Positions 39,146-48,629 of a stretch of DNA of 64,000 nt are shown here, one piece after another (within the stretch, counting starts at the first letter, position 1; each line of letters starts with the position of its first letter). The translations under genes were made by a program, and so were the position numbers. The notes beneath the pieces were generated by a model. The model ran no database searches. It was not told where the DNA came from and saw nothing but the letters and a program-made list of their open reading frames with translations. Location of the stretch: NCBI GenBank assembly GCA_010015655.1, contig ML976685.1, forward strand, positions 257,820-321,819. Direction: 5' to 3'. This stretch comes from Bimuria novae-zelandiae CBS 107.79 (lineage: Eukaryota > Ascomycota > Dothideomycetes > Pleosporales > Didymosphaeriaceae).

Positions 39146-40938
39146 ACGTGTTTTACAAGCGAGTTGCGCATACAAGCGAGTCGCGCACCCCACCAACTTT
39201 GCGCACCTCTATAATTGTATATCTTAATAACGTGGTGATACAATGTATAGATATTTACAGGGCAGATTAAGCAGTATCTAAAGTATTATTTTTACATGTA
39301 CGTGAGTTATGCCCAGGCTCTCTACACCTTGTGCAGCGCGCTAGAGCCTAGCGGCTACGGCCTAATTGCTCTCCTGTTCGACGCTCTTCACGAGCAATCT
39401 GCTAATTAGCCTTATTTTAAGCAAGTATATCCTCTCTAGCCCCCTTTATTAAGACCCTATAATACTATATATGCTTTTTCTTACGTTATTTGCGCGCTAA
39501 CGCTGCCTTATTAGCTTTTTTAAAGCTAGTAATCTAATCGCGTATTAGCGTAGCTAAGAGTATTATAACTTTAGCTTCTTTTTTAAGCTAGCTAATTACC
39601 TTAATAATTAAAACTAGTAATAAGCGTTTATACCGCCGCACATAATTACGTATTAATATTAATTAAGCCTTAAGCTTACGTACGTTACTTAACGTTTTAG
39701 CTTCTTAAAGAGCCTTTAGTAGAGTAACTAGCATAGAGGTACGGAGCTGCATATTTAGCTTTAATAAAATAACGTTTGGCTAGAGTGTAATAAGGCCTAC
39801 GCCTTAAAAGGCTAAGTAAATATTAGCTAACGTAAATAATCGCGTAAAGGCTACCTTAAAGGCTAGTAGGAATTTAAGCTTTATAATATAGTTAATATAG
39901 TAGTAAATTAGTGCTTTAATCTCGCAGCTATACGCGCGCTTTAATAATAAGAAATAATTAATATTAAGTAGCTATAGTAAGTAAGATAAGTAAGATAGTA
40001 TATATAGCGTGTAAATATTATTCTCTTTATATAGCTCTTAAAATTTAAGAAAGTAGTAGCTCTTATAGCTATTAAGAATTAGTACCTAATATGTCCTAAC
40101 TACCTTATCCTTTATATACTTAATAAAGTACTTTAGCTACTTAACTCTTATCTTATTAGTTATCTAGCTATTATTACTTATAATAATAGCTTAGTCGCGT
40201 AGGATATCTTTCTTATACTAGGTAAATAAGTAGTACTGACTAGTAAAAATAATAAATAATAAGATAGCCTAGCTAGCAGCGTTAATTCCTTAAATTAATA
40301 TTATTTATTCGCGATTATTAGGCTAAATAGCCTTTAGCTATCTTCTTTTTTTATATTATAATAAGCTAGGTTATAATCTTACCTATTTTAAAGCTAACCT
40401 TGTTAAAGTTATAAACGTTTTTATTAAGGATGCCGTACTTAGTCTTTATTTACTTTATAAGCTTAAACTAGCTTCTAATTAGGATAGGATCCTTATATAG
40501 AGCCTTTTACTTATTATACGCTTAATAAAGTTACGTAGCTAGTAAATGCTAACGTAACCTACGCCGCGCGTAGCTAGTAGCTTATTTACTATATTACGTA
40601 TAGTAGCGTACGTAGGCGTAAATCTACGTTAGTCTAAGTTAAGTATATAAGTAATAATTACCTTCTCCTCTTACTAGGTAAGCTTCTTTAAGTTAGGCTA
40701 ATAATTATGTTAAGAAGATCTACTAGCGCGTTAGTTATATAGCATAAATTTAAAAATATAGTAGATTATAGTAGCGCGTTAAATTTTTTAAATTTAACTA
40801 AATTTAATAAATAAGATAGTAAGCTAAATATCTGCTTTATTTAATAGTAATTAAGTAACATTACGTGGAGCTATTATATATTAAAATAAGAGAGGTACGC
40901 AAAGTTGGTGGGGTGCGCGACTCGCTTGTAAAACATGT
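39146..40938 (-). mobile_element. Pogo-type DNA transposon E5 with C-terminal zinc knuckle
   Basis: Inverted ends start ACGTGTTT followed by TACAAGCGAGTTGCGCA and TACAAGCGAGTCGCGCA (two 17-bp units), then CCCCACCAACTTTGCG. TA at 39144-39145 is shared with the right end of E2, and TA at 40939-40940 with the left end of E6. The minus-strand transposase relic shows VYNFNKVSF (YNFDETGF box) near 40400-40425 and at its C-terminus an intact CX2CX4HX4C zinc knuckle, RCTRCREPGHNSRTC (39294-39336), in a GC-rich patch at about 39290-39420. The rest is AT-rich with stops. Related to E7 and E10. Confidence 0.9.
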
Positions 40939-40940
40939 TA

Positions 40941-42200
40941 CTCGCCCTATACGCCAACCAAAGGTTGGCCCTACGCAGCCCAACCTAACTTCGTAGCCTA
41001 ATATAACTTTTTATCGCGGATTTTTCTTATTTTCTTAATAAATAACCTATAACTATACCTAAATAATTTAGTAAAAGCTATAAAATTAAGTAGCGTATTT
41101 TTAATTATTACTTTAGTTTTTTTTTGCTTAAAAATATCTAATTTTATATCTATAGCACGCGAATAAAGCGTGCATATTTTATAACTTCAAGCGCGCGCTA
41201 GAGGCAAAATTAGCTACTATAACTATAGTAGCACGAATCTATAACTCTTAGAGACCTAGGATAAAGCGCTAAAGTTATATATTATTATAATACTATTAGC
41301 ATGCTATACCTTATATTATAGTTAAAAAGTGCTACTTAATATATCCTTAATCGCGCGTACCTTAATAGTAGAACTCCCTTACTTAGTAAGGACTAGCTAT
41401 TATAATAGCTATTAAGAAATCTAGACTATCGCTGTATAAAGCAGAAGTCGTAGCATATTAATTATATAATAATAGTAACGTTTAAAGCTTATAGCTATTA
41501 TTTTATTAAGCTTAAAAAGGTGATATACACCTATAGCGTTACCCTATTAGACACTTATAATATAGACGAAACCGGCTTCCGTATAGGCGTTAGTAGTAAT
41601 TAATAAATTATTACTATAAAGTTTAATTATCTTTATATTTTTGCGTTAGAGACGTCGCGTAATTATATTATAAGTATTAAAGTAATTTCTAATAATAAAG
41701 AGGTACTTAAACTAATGCTTGTCGTATAGGCTATTAATTACCTTTATTACTAATATATAAATATAACGCTGCCTAATAGCTATATAATCGCTATATTAAT
41801 ATTAGGATACGCTAATAACTCTATCCTAATAAAGTAGCTAAAGTCCTTTAAAATATAAACACGCGCGCGCTAGAAAGGCGTATAGTAATTACTTATATTT
41901 AATAGATTTAGTACACTCTAAGAAGCTTAAACACTAAGTAACGCGCGCGAGCTAGAGGCTTAATTAACATTAATACGCGATAGGATATAGAGGTATAAAA
42001 GATTATTACCTGCTTCTATTATTGCAGCGCTTAATTAGCTTAAAAAAGGTGTAGAGGTAATGGTGCATTCAGCTACGCTAATGCGTGAACGGATCGCAAG
42101 GCTTGAGAAGGCAAATGAAGCGGCTACACTGCGTAAAAATCGTAAGAAGAAGCGGATCCAGCTTCTGTCACAAAACAACACAAGCGTCCGTGCAAAGAGC
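40941..42200 (+). mobile_element. Fot1/pogo-type DNA transposon E6, right end lost
   Basis: Starts CTCGCCCTATACGCCAACC directly after the TA at 40939-40940. The plus-strand transposase relic has YNIDETGFRIGVS near 41559-41600 (first-Asp box) and a readable C-terminal coil (MVHSATLMRERIARLEKANEAATLRKNRKKKRIQ, 42060-42165). The element breaks off near 42170-42220 without a right terminal repeat, immediately before the stop codon of the HET gene at 42238. The left 1.1 kb is AT-rich while the last 150 bp have normal composition. GCCCTA-type and CCAACC blocks recur in the left end, but at about 25-bp spacing, unlike the other elements. Confidence 0.82.
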
Positions 42201-42237
42201 TGTCAGGGTCGGTCTTATTGTAACGTTGAACTACTTC

Positions 42238-43956
42238 TTATATAATGTTGAAAGCTTCGATCGCCTGCTCGCCGTTTGCGTATCGGCCGGTGGCCTCGCC
42301 GTGCATGATGCCATGGACATAGGCTTCTCCGATAAGCGCAAATCTTCTACTCAACCTGCGAGAACGTACGTCTCGCCTTACGATGAATGGCACTGTACCA
42401 CCAGCAAGAACACATATCATGTCGCCAGGCTGCGACGAAGCAGGCCCGATGCCAACGTAGCCGGTAACAGTGTTAAAAAGCTTACGGCCACCAGAGGCCA
42501 TTCCAGCAGCCATAAGAAACGAATCAGCGTCGCCACCAAGAATACCGTTTTCAGAAGATAATAACCATTTCATACCGTACCCATACTCGGCCCAAAAGGC
42601 AGTGAAATCAGCGAGATGTTGCGACTCATCCTCAACCCTCATCGCATACGCATCCATGCCTGCTGTCAAGGTGAAGCAACCTACTCGAGCAAGAGGCTCG
42701 CCGGTTGGATAATAGGACGCTATTTTCAACCATTGAGTTAGCACATTGACAAATACCGCAGCCATTTTGCTACCATCCTTTAAACCGGTCATTTCCTCCT
42801 TCACCTCACTAATGGTGTCAAACTCCAGACCTGATGTGCAAAGGGTGCTGCCGCGATAACCTATCCATTTAATTCGTGGGGCCGGAAGTTGTCGACTGGC
42901 CGTATATCTGCTGACCGCAGACCCTAGTGGCGCCAGGGTGTTGACGAGGCGAATGTCCCATCTGGGAACCCATGTTGGTGTCGAGATAGCAGGAGAATGA
43001 TGCTGAACAGCTGAGAGCAAATCAAGTGTCCGCATACGCCGTAGGATTTTTCTAGCAAACCTCCGGTACAAGGTCATGGTCCTCTCTTTGACGCCGGCAG
43101 AAAAGTCTTGCACTTTGAAATCCACAGTCGCGAATGCCGAGAGTGCGTGTATAGAATCCTTCGGAAGATGACACTGGAGCTTCCGCGAGACTTGCAGCAT
43201 ATAGAGGAAGCTCTCCTGGATGTCACCAGCGAAGGTTTTGTTGAATAAGTACGCATTGTACACGTTAGGCATTACGTGGTGCATAACGGCATTCAAATGC
43301 AGCGTTCTTATGCGTGTTGAAGCTGTACCGACCGTTTCCCATGGTATGCTCGAGGCACCCCAATGCACGCTGGCAGAGGTCGCCATAGCTATCTCCTGGA
43401 ATACCCATAGTCGCGAAAACCACTCACACCGATAAAATGCTGCCACCGAGTCCCACCAGGAGCTACGAGGAGGTGGGGGATCATAGCCAGATAGGGCAAT
43501 GTGTTTGAGGCGATCGAACGATTGCTCGGCTTCATTATCGGTATCCTCTCCAAGCCAAACAAGGACACGGGTTGCCTTCCAGTAGATATCTCTCATTAGC
43601 TTGATCTGACACTGTATCTCTCGGTCATCACGTTGGTTTATACAGACGCCATCCGCCCATATATATCTTCGAGCATCGGGGAGGCGGAGGCGCTTGAGCG
43701 CGTCCGCCAAATTTCGTCGGATGCGAAGCTCTTTTCCGCATAGCAATAAGCTATCCTTAGGCTTATCCCATCGATAGGATAGCGCCTCGTAGGATGGGAC
43801 TGCATCTAAATTGGCAATTTTGATGTGGCAAGACAAAGGCAATGCCCAATCTTGACTTGGATCAATCTCGATCATCCTTATCATCCTTGAGAGAGGAAGA
43901 GGTTCGTATTGATAGGCTTGGTGGGTCCATTGTGCTTGACGGGACTTCGGAGGCAT
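42238..43956 (-). CDS. HET domain protein (heterokaryon incompatibility family)
   Basis: Single exon on the minus strand, 572 residues from the ATG at 43956 (MPPKSRQAQW). The frame is open upstream to a TTG at 43992, but ATG 43956 is the natural start. HET motifs: YEALSYRWD at about residues 55-63, WADGVCINQ, a VLVWLGED segment, and SRLWVFQEIA. The C-terminus (FALIGEAYVHGIMHGEAT) has the usual closing signature of this family, so the protein is complete. No intron is needed. The stop codon lies less than 70 bp from the broken end of transposon E6. Codon use and composition are normal, without RIP damage. Function in hyphal incompatibility is inferred from the family. Confidence 0.92.
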   Translation of the reverse strand: MPPKSRQAQWTHQAYQYEPLPLSRMIRMIEIDPSQDWALPLSCHIKIANLDAVPSYEALSYRWDKPKDSLLLCGKELRIRRNLADALKRLRLPDARRYIWADGVCINQRDDREIQCQIKLMRDIYWKATRVLVWLGEDTDNEAEQSFDRLKHIALSGYDPPPPRSSWWDSVAAFYRCEWFSRLWVFQEIAMATSASVHWGASSIPWETVGTASTRIRTLHLNAVMHHVMPNVYNAYLFNKTFAGDIQESFLYMLQVSRKLQCHLPKDSIHALSAFATVDFKVQDFSAGVKERTMTLYRRFARKILRRMRTLDLLSAVQHHSPAISTPTWVPRWDIRLVNTLAPLGSAVSRYTASRQLPAPRIKWIGYRGSTLCTSGLEFDTISEVKEEMTGLKDGSKMAAVFVNVLTQWLKIASYYPTGEPLARVGCFTLTAGMDAYAMRVEDESQHLADFTAFWAEYGYGMKWLLSSENGILGGDADSFLMAAGMASGGRKLFNTVTGYVGIGPASSQPGDMICVLAGGTVPFIVRRDVRSRRLSRRFALIGEAYVHGIMHGEATGRYANGEQAIEAFNII

Positions 43957-43992
43957 TCCGGAGGCGGCTGCTGCTCTTAATATAGGTTTCAA

Positions 43993-45830
43993 TTACTTCA
44001 AGGCGGACGCTGCCTGGATAGACATGAGCTCACTGTTCCCTGCCAATCTATTGTTCTCTGGTCTATTCTCCAGCGTCGACATGGTAAGGCCCCTGCTTTG
44101 GCGATTGGAAGCTCTCCGCCTAACTTTAGGTCGTAGATACTGGGCGTTGCACGTGCAATTCAAATTGTAAGTAGGCACGATTCCAAGACTGGTGGAACAA
44201 GCAACCCCTTCCATTGTTAGCATTGAAAATTATGTTGGCGTAGACACTTACCTACACCTATTCGCGGTGTATCAACAGGATTGAATATGTTGCAAGATTC
44301 CATTTCTCGTCTTTCGTCAGGATCCACGAGATAAAGCGTGTTTAATTGAACAACGTGCATGTTGCATGGAAATCGACCAGAGGATGTTGATATGTGACGG
44401 GAGGAGGGTCAAGAATAAGCAAGGCAGCAGCACATCACAGAGTGTTGGCATCAGTTACCCATGTATGCTTACATAATTGCTTTAGGCAACAACCTTCCTA
44501 ACGTTGCCTGATTCCACTTGGAACCTGCCCGACCGTGTCCACGTAATATTCGTATCATCGAGTTAATTATGGTTCTCGCGCGCTGTCCCCGAGTCACAAT
44601 GTACTGTTTGATACAAAAGCTGTACGTTGCGATCTTAGGCTACCTGGCCCCAAAACGGCTCCCTGCTCCAGGGCGCAGAAGGGTGACTTTGAGCAGCTTT
44701 ACGAACAGTCAAGACCATCATAGTAATTACTGAGATTCTTTCTTGCCTATTGTGATCTAACATTACACATCGTTCCAGAAGTGCAGGTGAGCATAATGCT
44801 ACATATCGCGCTGTGATCACAGGAGCCCAGACATGGTCACCTGACATTGCAGTGACCACTGTTGAAGCCCCAATCGAAATTCCACAATGCTCCACCCAAA
44901 CAGCTTTGGGAATCGACCCAACCAGCGAATGTACCTACCTGATTTGGATGCATTCGGTCCATACATATATATATTCCAGATTGAGCTCCAATACGCAGTT
45001 TCCAGCAATGCACAGATTGTCATTTGAAGTACTCTTACAAGCTAATATAAAAGTTTGCATATGTCCAATGGGGAATATTTCCTGTGGGTCATGAATCTCG
45101 AAAGGTTGAAGACAAGGATTCTTAAAACTTTGCGTTGGCGCTGCACTCGCGCCTTACTTCTTGTCCTGTCTCGGACGTAACGGATACCGGGTCCCGAATT
45201 TTCCAGCCAGTTGAGAGGCTCACATACCTTCGAAGACAGACATATACATCGAATTTCTCTCGAAGAGGAGTGTGTTACTAAATCCACAGTACACTGGGAA
45301 GGGATTGAGAGAGTAATAGCTTGACAACGTTAAATCGACCCCTCATAGTGTATCTCTTATTGGTTGGTGTTTGATAAAATAAGAACCAGGGTATTTACGA
45401 CTGTTAGAGTCTACAGTAGCACCTATCGTCGGTAGCTGTAGGGTCTGATCTGTAGATCATAATGGAAGGATTGCCAAGCCCCTCATGTCATTGTGCGCAA
45501 TCGCCAGTGAAAGAGCACTTTGGGGCAACATCAAGTCTACGAGAACGCTACAGAACTGTAACAAATTGAAAACTAGGACCTTTGCATTTGGTACAAACTT
45601 GGAAACAGGCAACGGCCTGCCTCAATGACACACTCCATGTATGTCTAGTGCGTGCCTTATGAAATGTGCCATCCCATCCAACTTCGCAGAACAAGAAGGG
45701 TGACGGCATTCAAACTCACCCTGATACTGAGGGTCCTTGAAATGCACTATAATGTGCTTCTTAAGGATGTCTTTTCGCGGTATATAGCGCATGCGCCATT
45801 CGTATAAGAGTTCCTCTTTACCTATACAAA
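43993..45830. other. Normal-composition region without a recognised gene
   Basis: About 1.8 kb upstream of the HET gene. Frames of 66-93 codons occur on both strands (for example 44813-45094 plus, 44635-44895 minus), but they overlap each other and show no motif. The region would contain the HET promoter. I see no repeats or RNA gene. Confidence 0.4.
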
Positions 45831-48626
45831 AAAGACATACGGGGTAGGGGAGAATTATTAAGTATAAATAATATAACTAAGTATTAGTAACTTTTTTACT
45901 TTTAAATACAGTTAGCGCACACTTCTTAAAACTAATATTTAACTTTATTAGCTTAATTTAGGACGCGCCTACTATTAAGGATAATACTAAGTTTTTTATA
46001 TATTTTACTTTTTGCTTGCGAGCCTTTAGGCGAGGAGTTTCTTAAAAGTAGTATAATTAGGCTAGAGTATAGATATATTAGACGCAAGCTTAATTATTCT
46101 TAAAAGGCTTAAAGAGTATATTAGCTATAGTAGCATGCTTTTAAAGGTTAAATTTAGGCATTAGTAAAGTTTAAATTTTAGTTATAGGCTTTTTATTAAG
46201 CTACTTTTCTATCTTAATGAAATTAATTAAGTTATAAAAGGTTTTAATTACCTCTTTTAGTTACTTCCTACGTAGCTTCTCCGTGGTGCTACTAATCTTA
46301 TAAATAGTTATCTTATAGTCTGCGTAAAGCAAAGTTCCTTAAGCCTAAAAAAGTAGCTAGAAGTCTTATTTATATAGCTTATGCTTATAAGTAGCGGATA
46401 GTTGCGTACCTTATCTTACTATTTATTATTTAGTTTAACTAGCGCACGCCGATCTCGTGATAAGTCTATCTTTATAATAGACTAAATTAGGTCTTCTTAA
46501 TAGGGTGTACTAAAATAAGTTAACTAAAAGTCGCGTGCAATATGCGTTAACGTATAATATTTTTTTATAAGTCTTACTACTATAACCTATAGTCTAGTTT
46601 TAGCTCGTGGAAGGAAGAGCCTCTAGTAACGTCTATTAGCTTTAGCATAAAAAATAAAATTACTTATAAAACTTATATACTATTAATCTTATCTCTAAAA
46701 GCTTATTATAGCTAGTAAAGCTTAATATTTACTTTAAAACCTATAACGCGTCCTAGTTAAACAAAGATATTTTAATACTTTTAGTAAAGGAACGCTAATA
46801 GCAGAACAGCATAGTTACTTTTAATTATACTTTAAATATTATAGAAGAAAGGCTTATCTAGTATATCCTCCTTTTATTAAAAATAGAAAACCTCGCGTTC
46901 TGCTAGTATCTTAAGATTAAAGATTTACTAAATAGTAGAAAAACTATCGTGGAATATATCCTACCTAAAGCTAATAGCTAGCAAATGCAACACTATACAG
47001 TACGCAGGTAACCCCTTAAGGTAGAATATAAACTTCTTTCTAAATAGTAAAGGCGAGGTTAGCGAGGCATAATAAACTCTATTGTATAATATATAATATT
47101 ATATCCCTCTCTTTATTCTTAACGTGCACTAGATTTATGTTTGCTATAAAAACGCTTCTATTAGGATCTATAAGGCTAGGAACTTTTATAAGTAATATAT
47201 TTCTAAAGCTAAGCGCTTTATTACTTCTTTTATTACTTGCACTTTTAATAAGTGCTTTTAGTCGTGTAGCGGTAACTGCGCTTAAGAAGAGGAGGACCGA
47301 AATCTACACGCGAATAAAGCTATATAGTAGCTTTTTATTATCTACCTAAAGAGCATGCAAGATAGTAAAGAGGTCCTGCACGTATATAGCTAACTTATCC
47401 TTCTTTAACTAGTTAAGTTCAAGCTCTAGTATCCACTGCATTAGGTTAGGTATTAAATACTAAATAGTAGAAGGTAGAGGCTAATAAACTTTATAAATAT
47501 CCTTAAGGACCTTATTTGCTATTGTATAGCCTATAACGTAGTTATAATATATACTAATCTGCTTCTAATAAGTATTAATCGCACTCTCCTTCTTAATTTA
47601 GGAATTTTCTGTTCGCTATTCTAAATATGTTTTAAACACTACTAGGTCGCACCTACGGAGCTAGTCCTTTAAAGATAGACCTGTCTCTTCCTTAATTATA
47701 TAGTAGTAACTAGACAACGTTAGCCTAAAGTGTATTAAATAACTTCCGTGGTGCTTGCCTTTTTTAGAATCTACTTTTAGTCTTCTATAGTTCTATTATT
47801 TTATTAGAGTGCCTTAGCTTTGCTAGTCCTTGCTTTATATAGTAGGCTATTCTCTTAGTATTATACCTATCTAAGAACCTAGTAGTGTCGCCTGCTCTCT
47901 AGCCCGCTTTTTATTTAAGTTAATACTACTGTTTTTAGAACTGTTAGTTTCTACGTTGGCTAGTAATGTAGTGTCCGTTTCTAAATTTAAGTATATAACT
48001 AATTTAAGATCTTCGTCCCTAACGAAGATAGAACTATAGTCTAACAACGGTGTTACGGGGGGTGACAGGCTCTTACGGGTCGATACGACACTTAAGGAGG
48101 GAGGGATATTACGGCATCGTCTCTTCGTTTGATTGGTAGCGACAGTAGGGTCCGTTGCAATCACGGCGCGGGAGGTGCCAGGCTTACGGCCACGTCGAGC
48201 CATCGTCGTCGCACCGCAAACAGATTGGCAAGGTCAAGGACGGCTGCTGGAAATTCGAGGAATGCGTTGAAGTAGTTGATTGTAGAGGGGCGTGAAGAGC
48301 CGGCAGGAGGGCAATTTATAGGGTTGGCCGAAGCGATGCCTGCGGAGCATGAGCAGAGAAAATGGACGGTCATCATGTCTAGCCCAGCGGCGTCGCTCGC
48401 GGCGGCGCTTACCCTCGAGCACGGCGATGAGGGGAGGTGAGCCAGGTGAGGCGTAGTAATCAGCGTGCTCGACACCAGCACCCCCAACCCAGGCGTGGTC
48501 TTGGCGACCGGGATTCTCTTTTAAAGCAGCGAGCCTACGGTGCCTAAGCGAGGTGGAAACGCCTCCAAAAGCGGCGGCAAATGACCCCCGAAAATGGACG
48601 CATTTCCACGACCACTTGAATATGAG
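45831..48626 (-). mobile_element. AT-rich repeat relic with a conserved start frame (family unknown)
   Basis: Positions 45831-47870 are AT-rich, stop-filled sequence like the mutated transposons. At 47871-48203 a 110-codon minus frame (MARRGRKPGTSRAVIATD...) with a basic start runs into it, and reading continues leftward as coding-like sequence with many amber stops. This suggests a RIP-damaged element whose N-terminal region and upstream part (47871-48620) are less affected. I could not find terminal repeats or a catalytic motif, so class and ends are not settled. Confidence 0.45.
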
Positions 48627-48629
48627 TAG

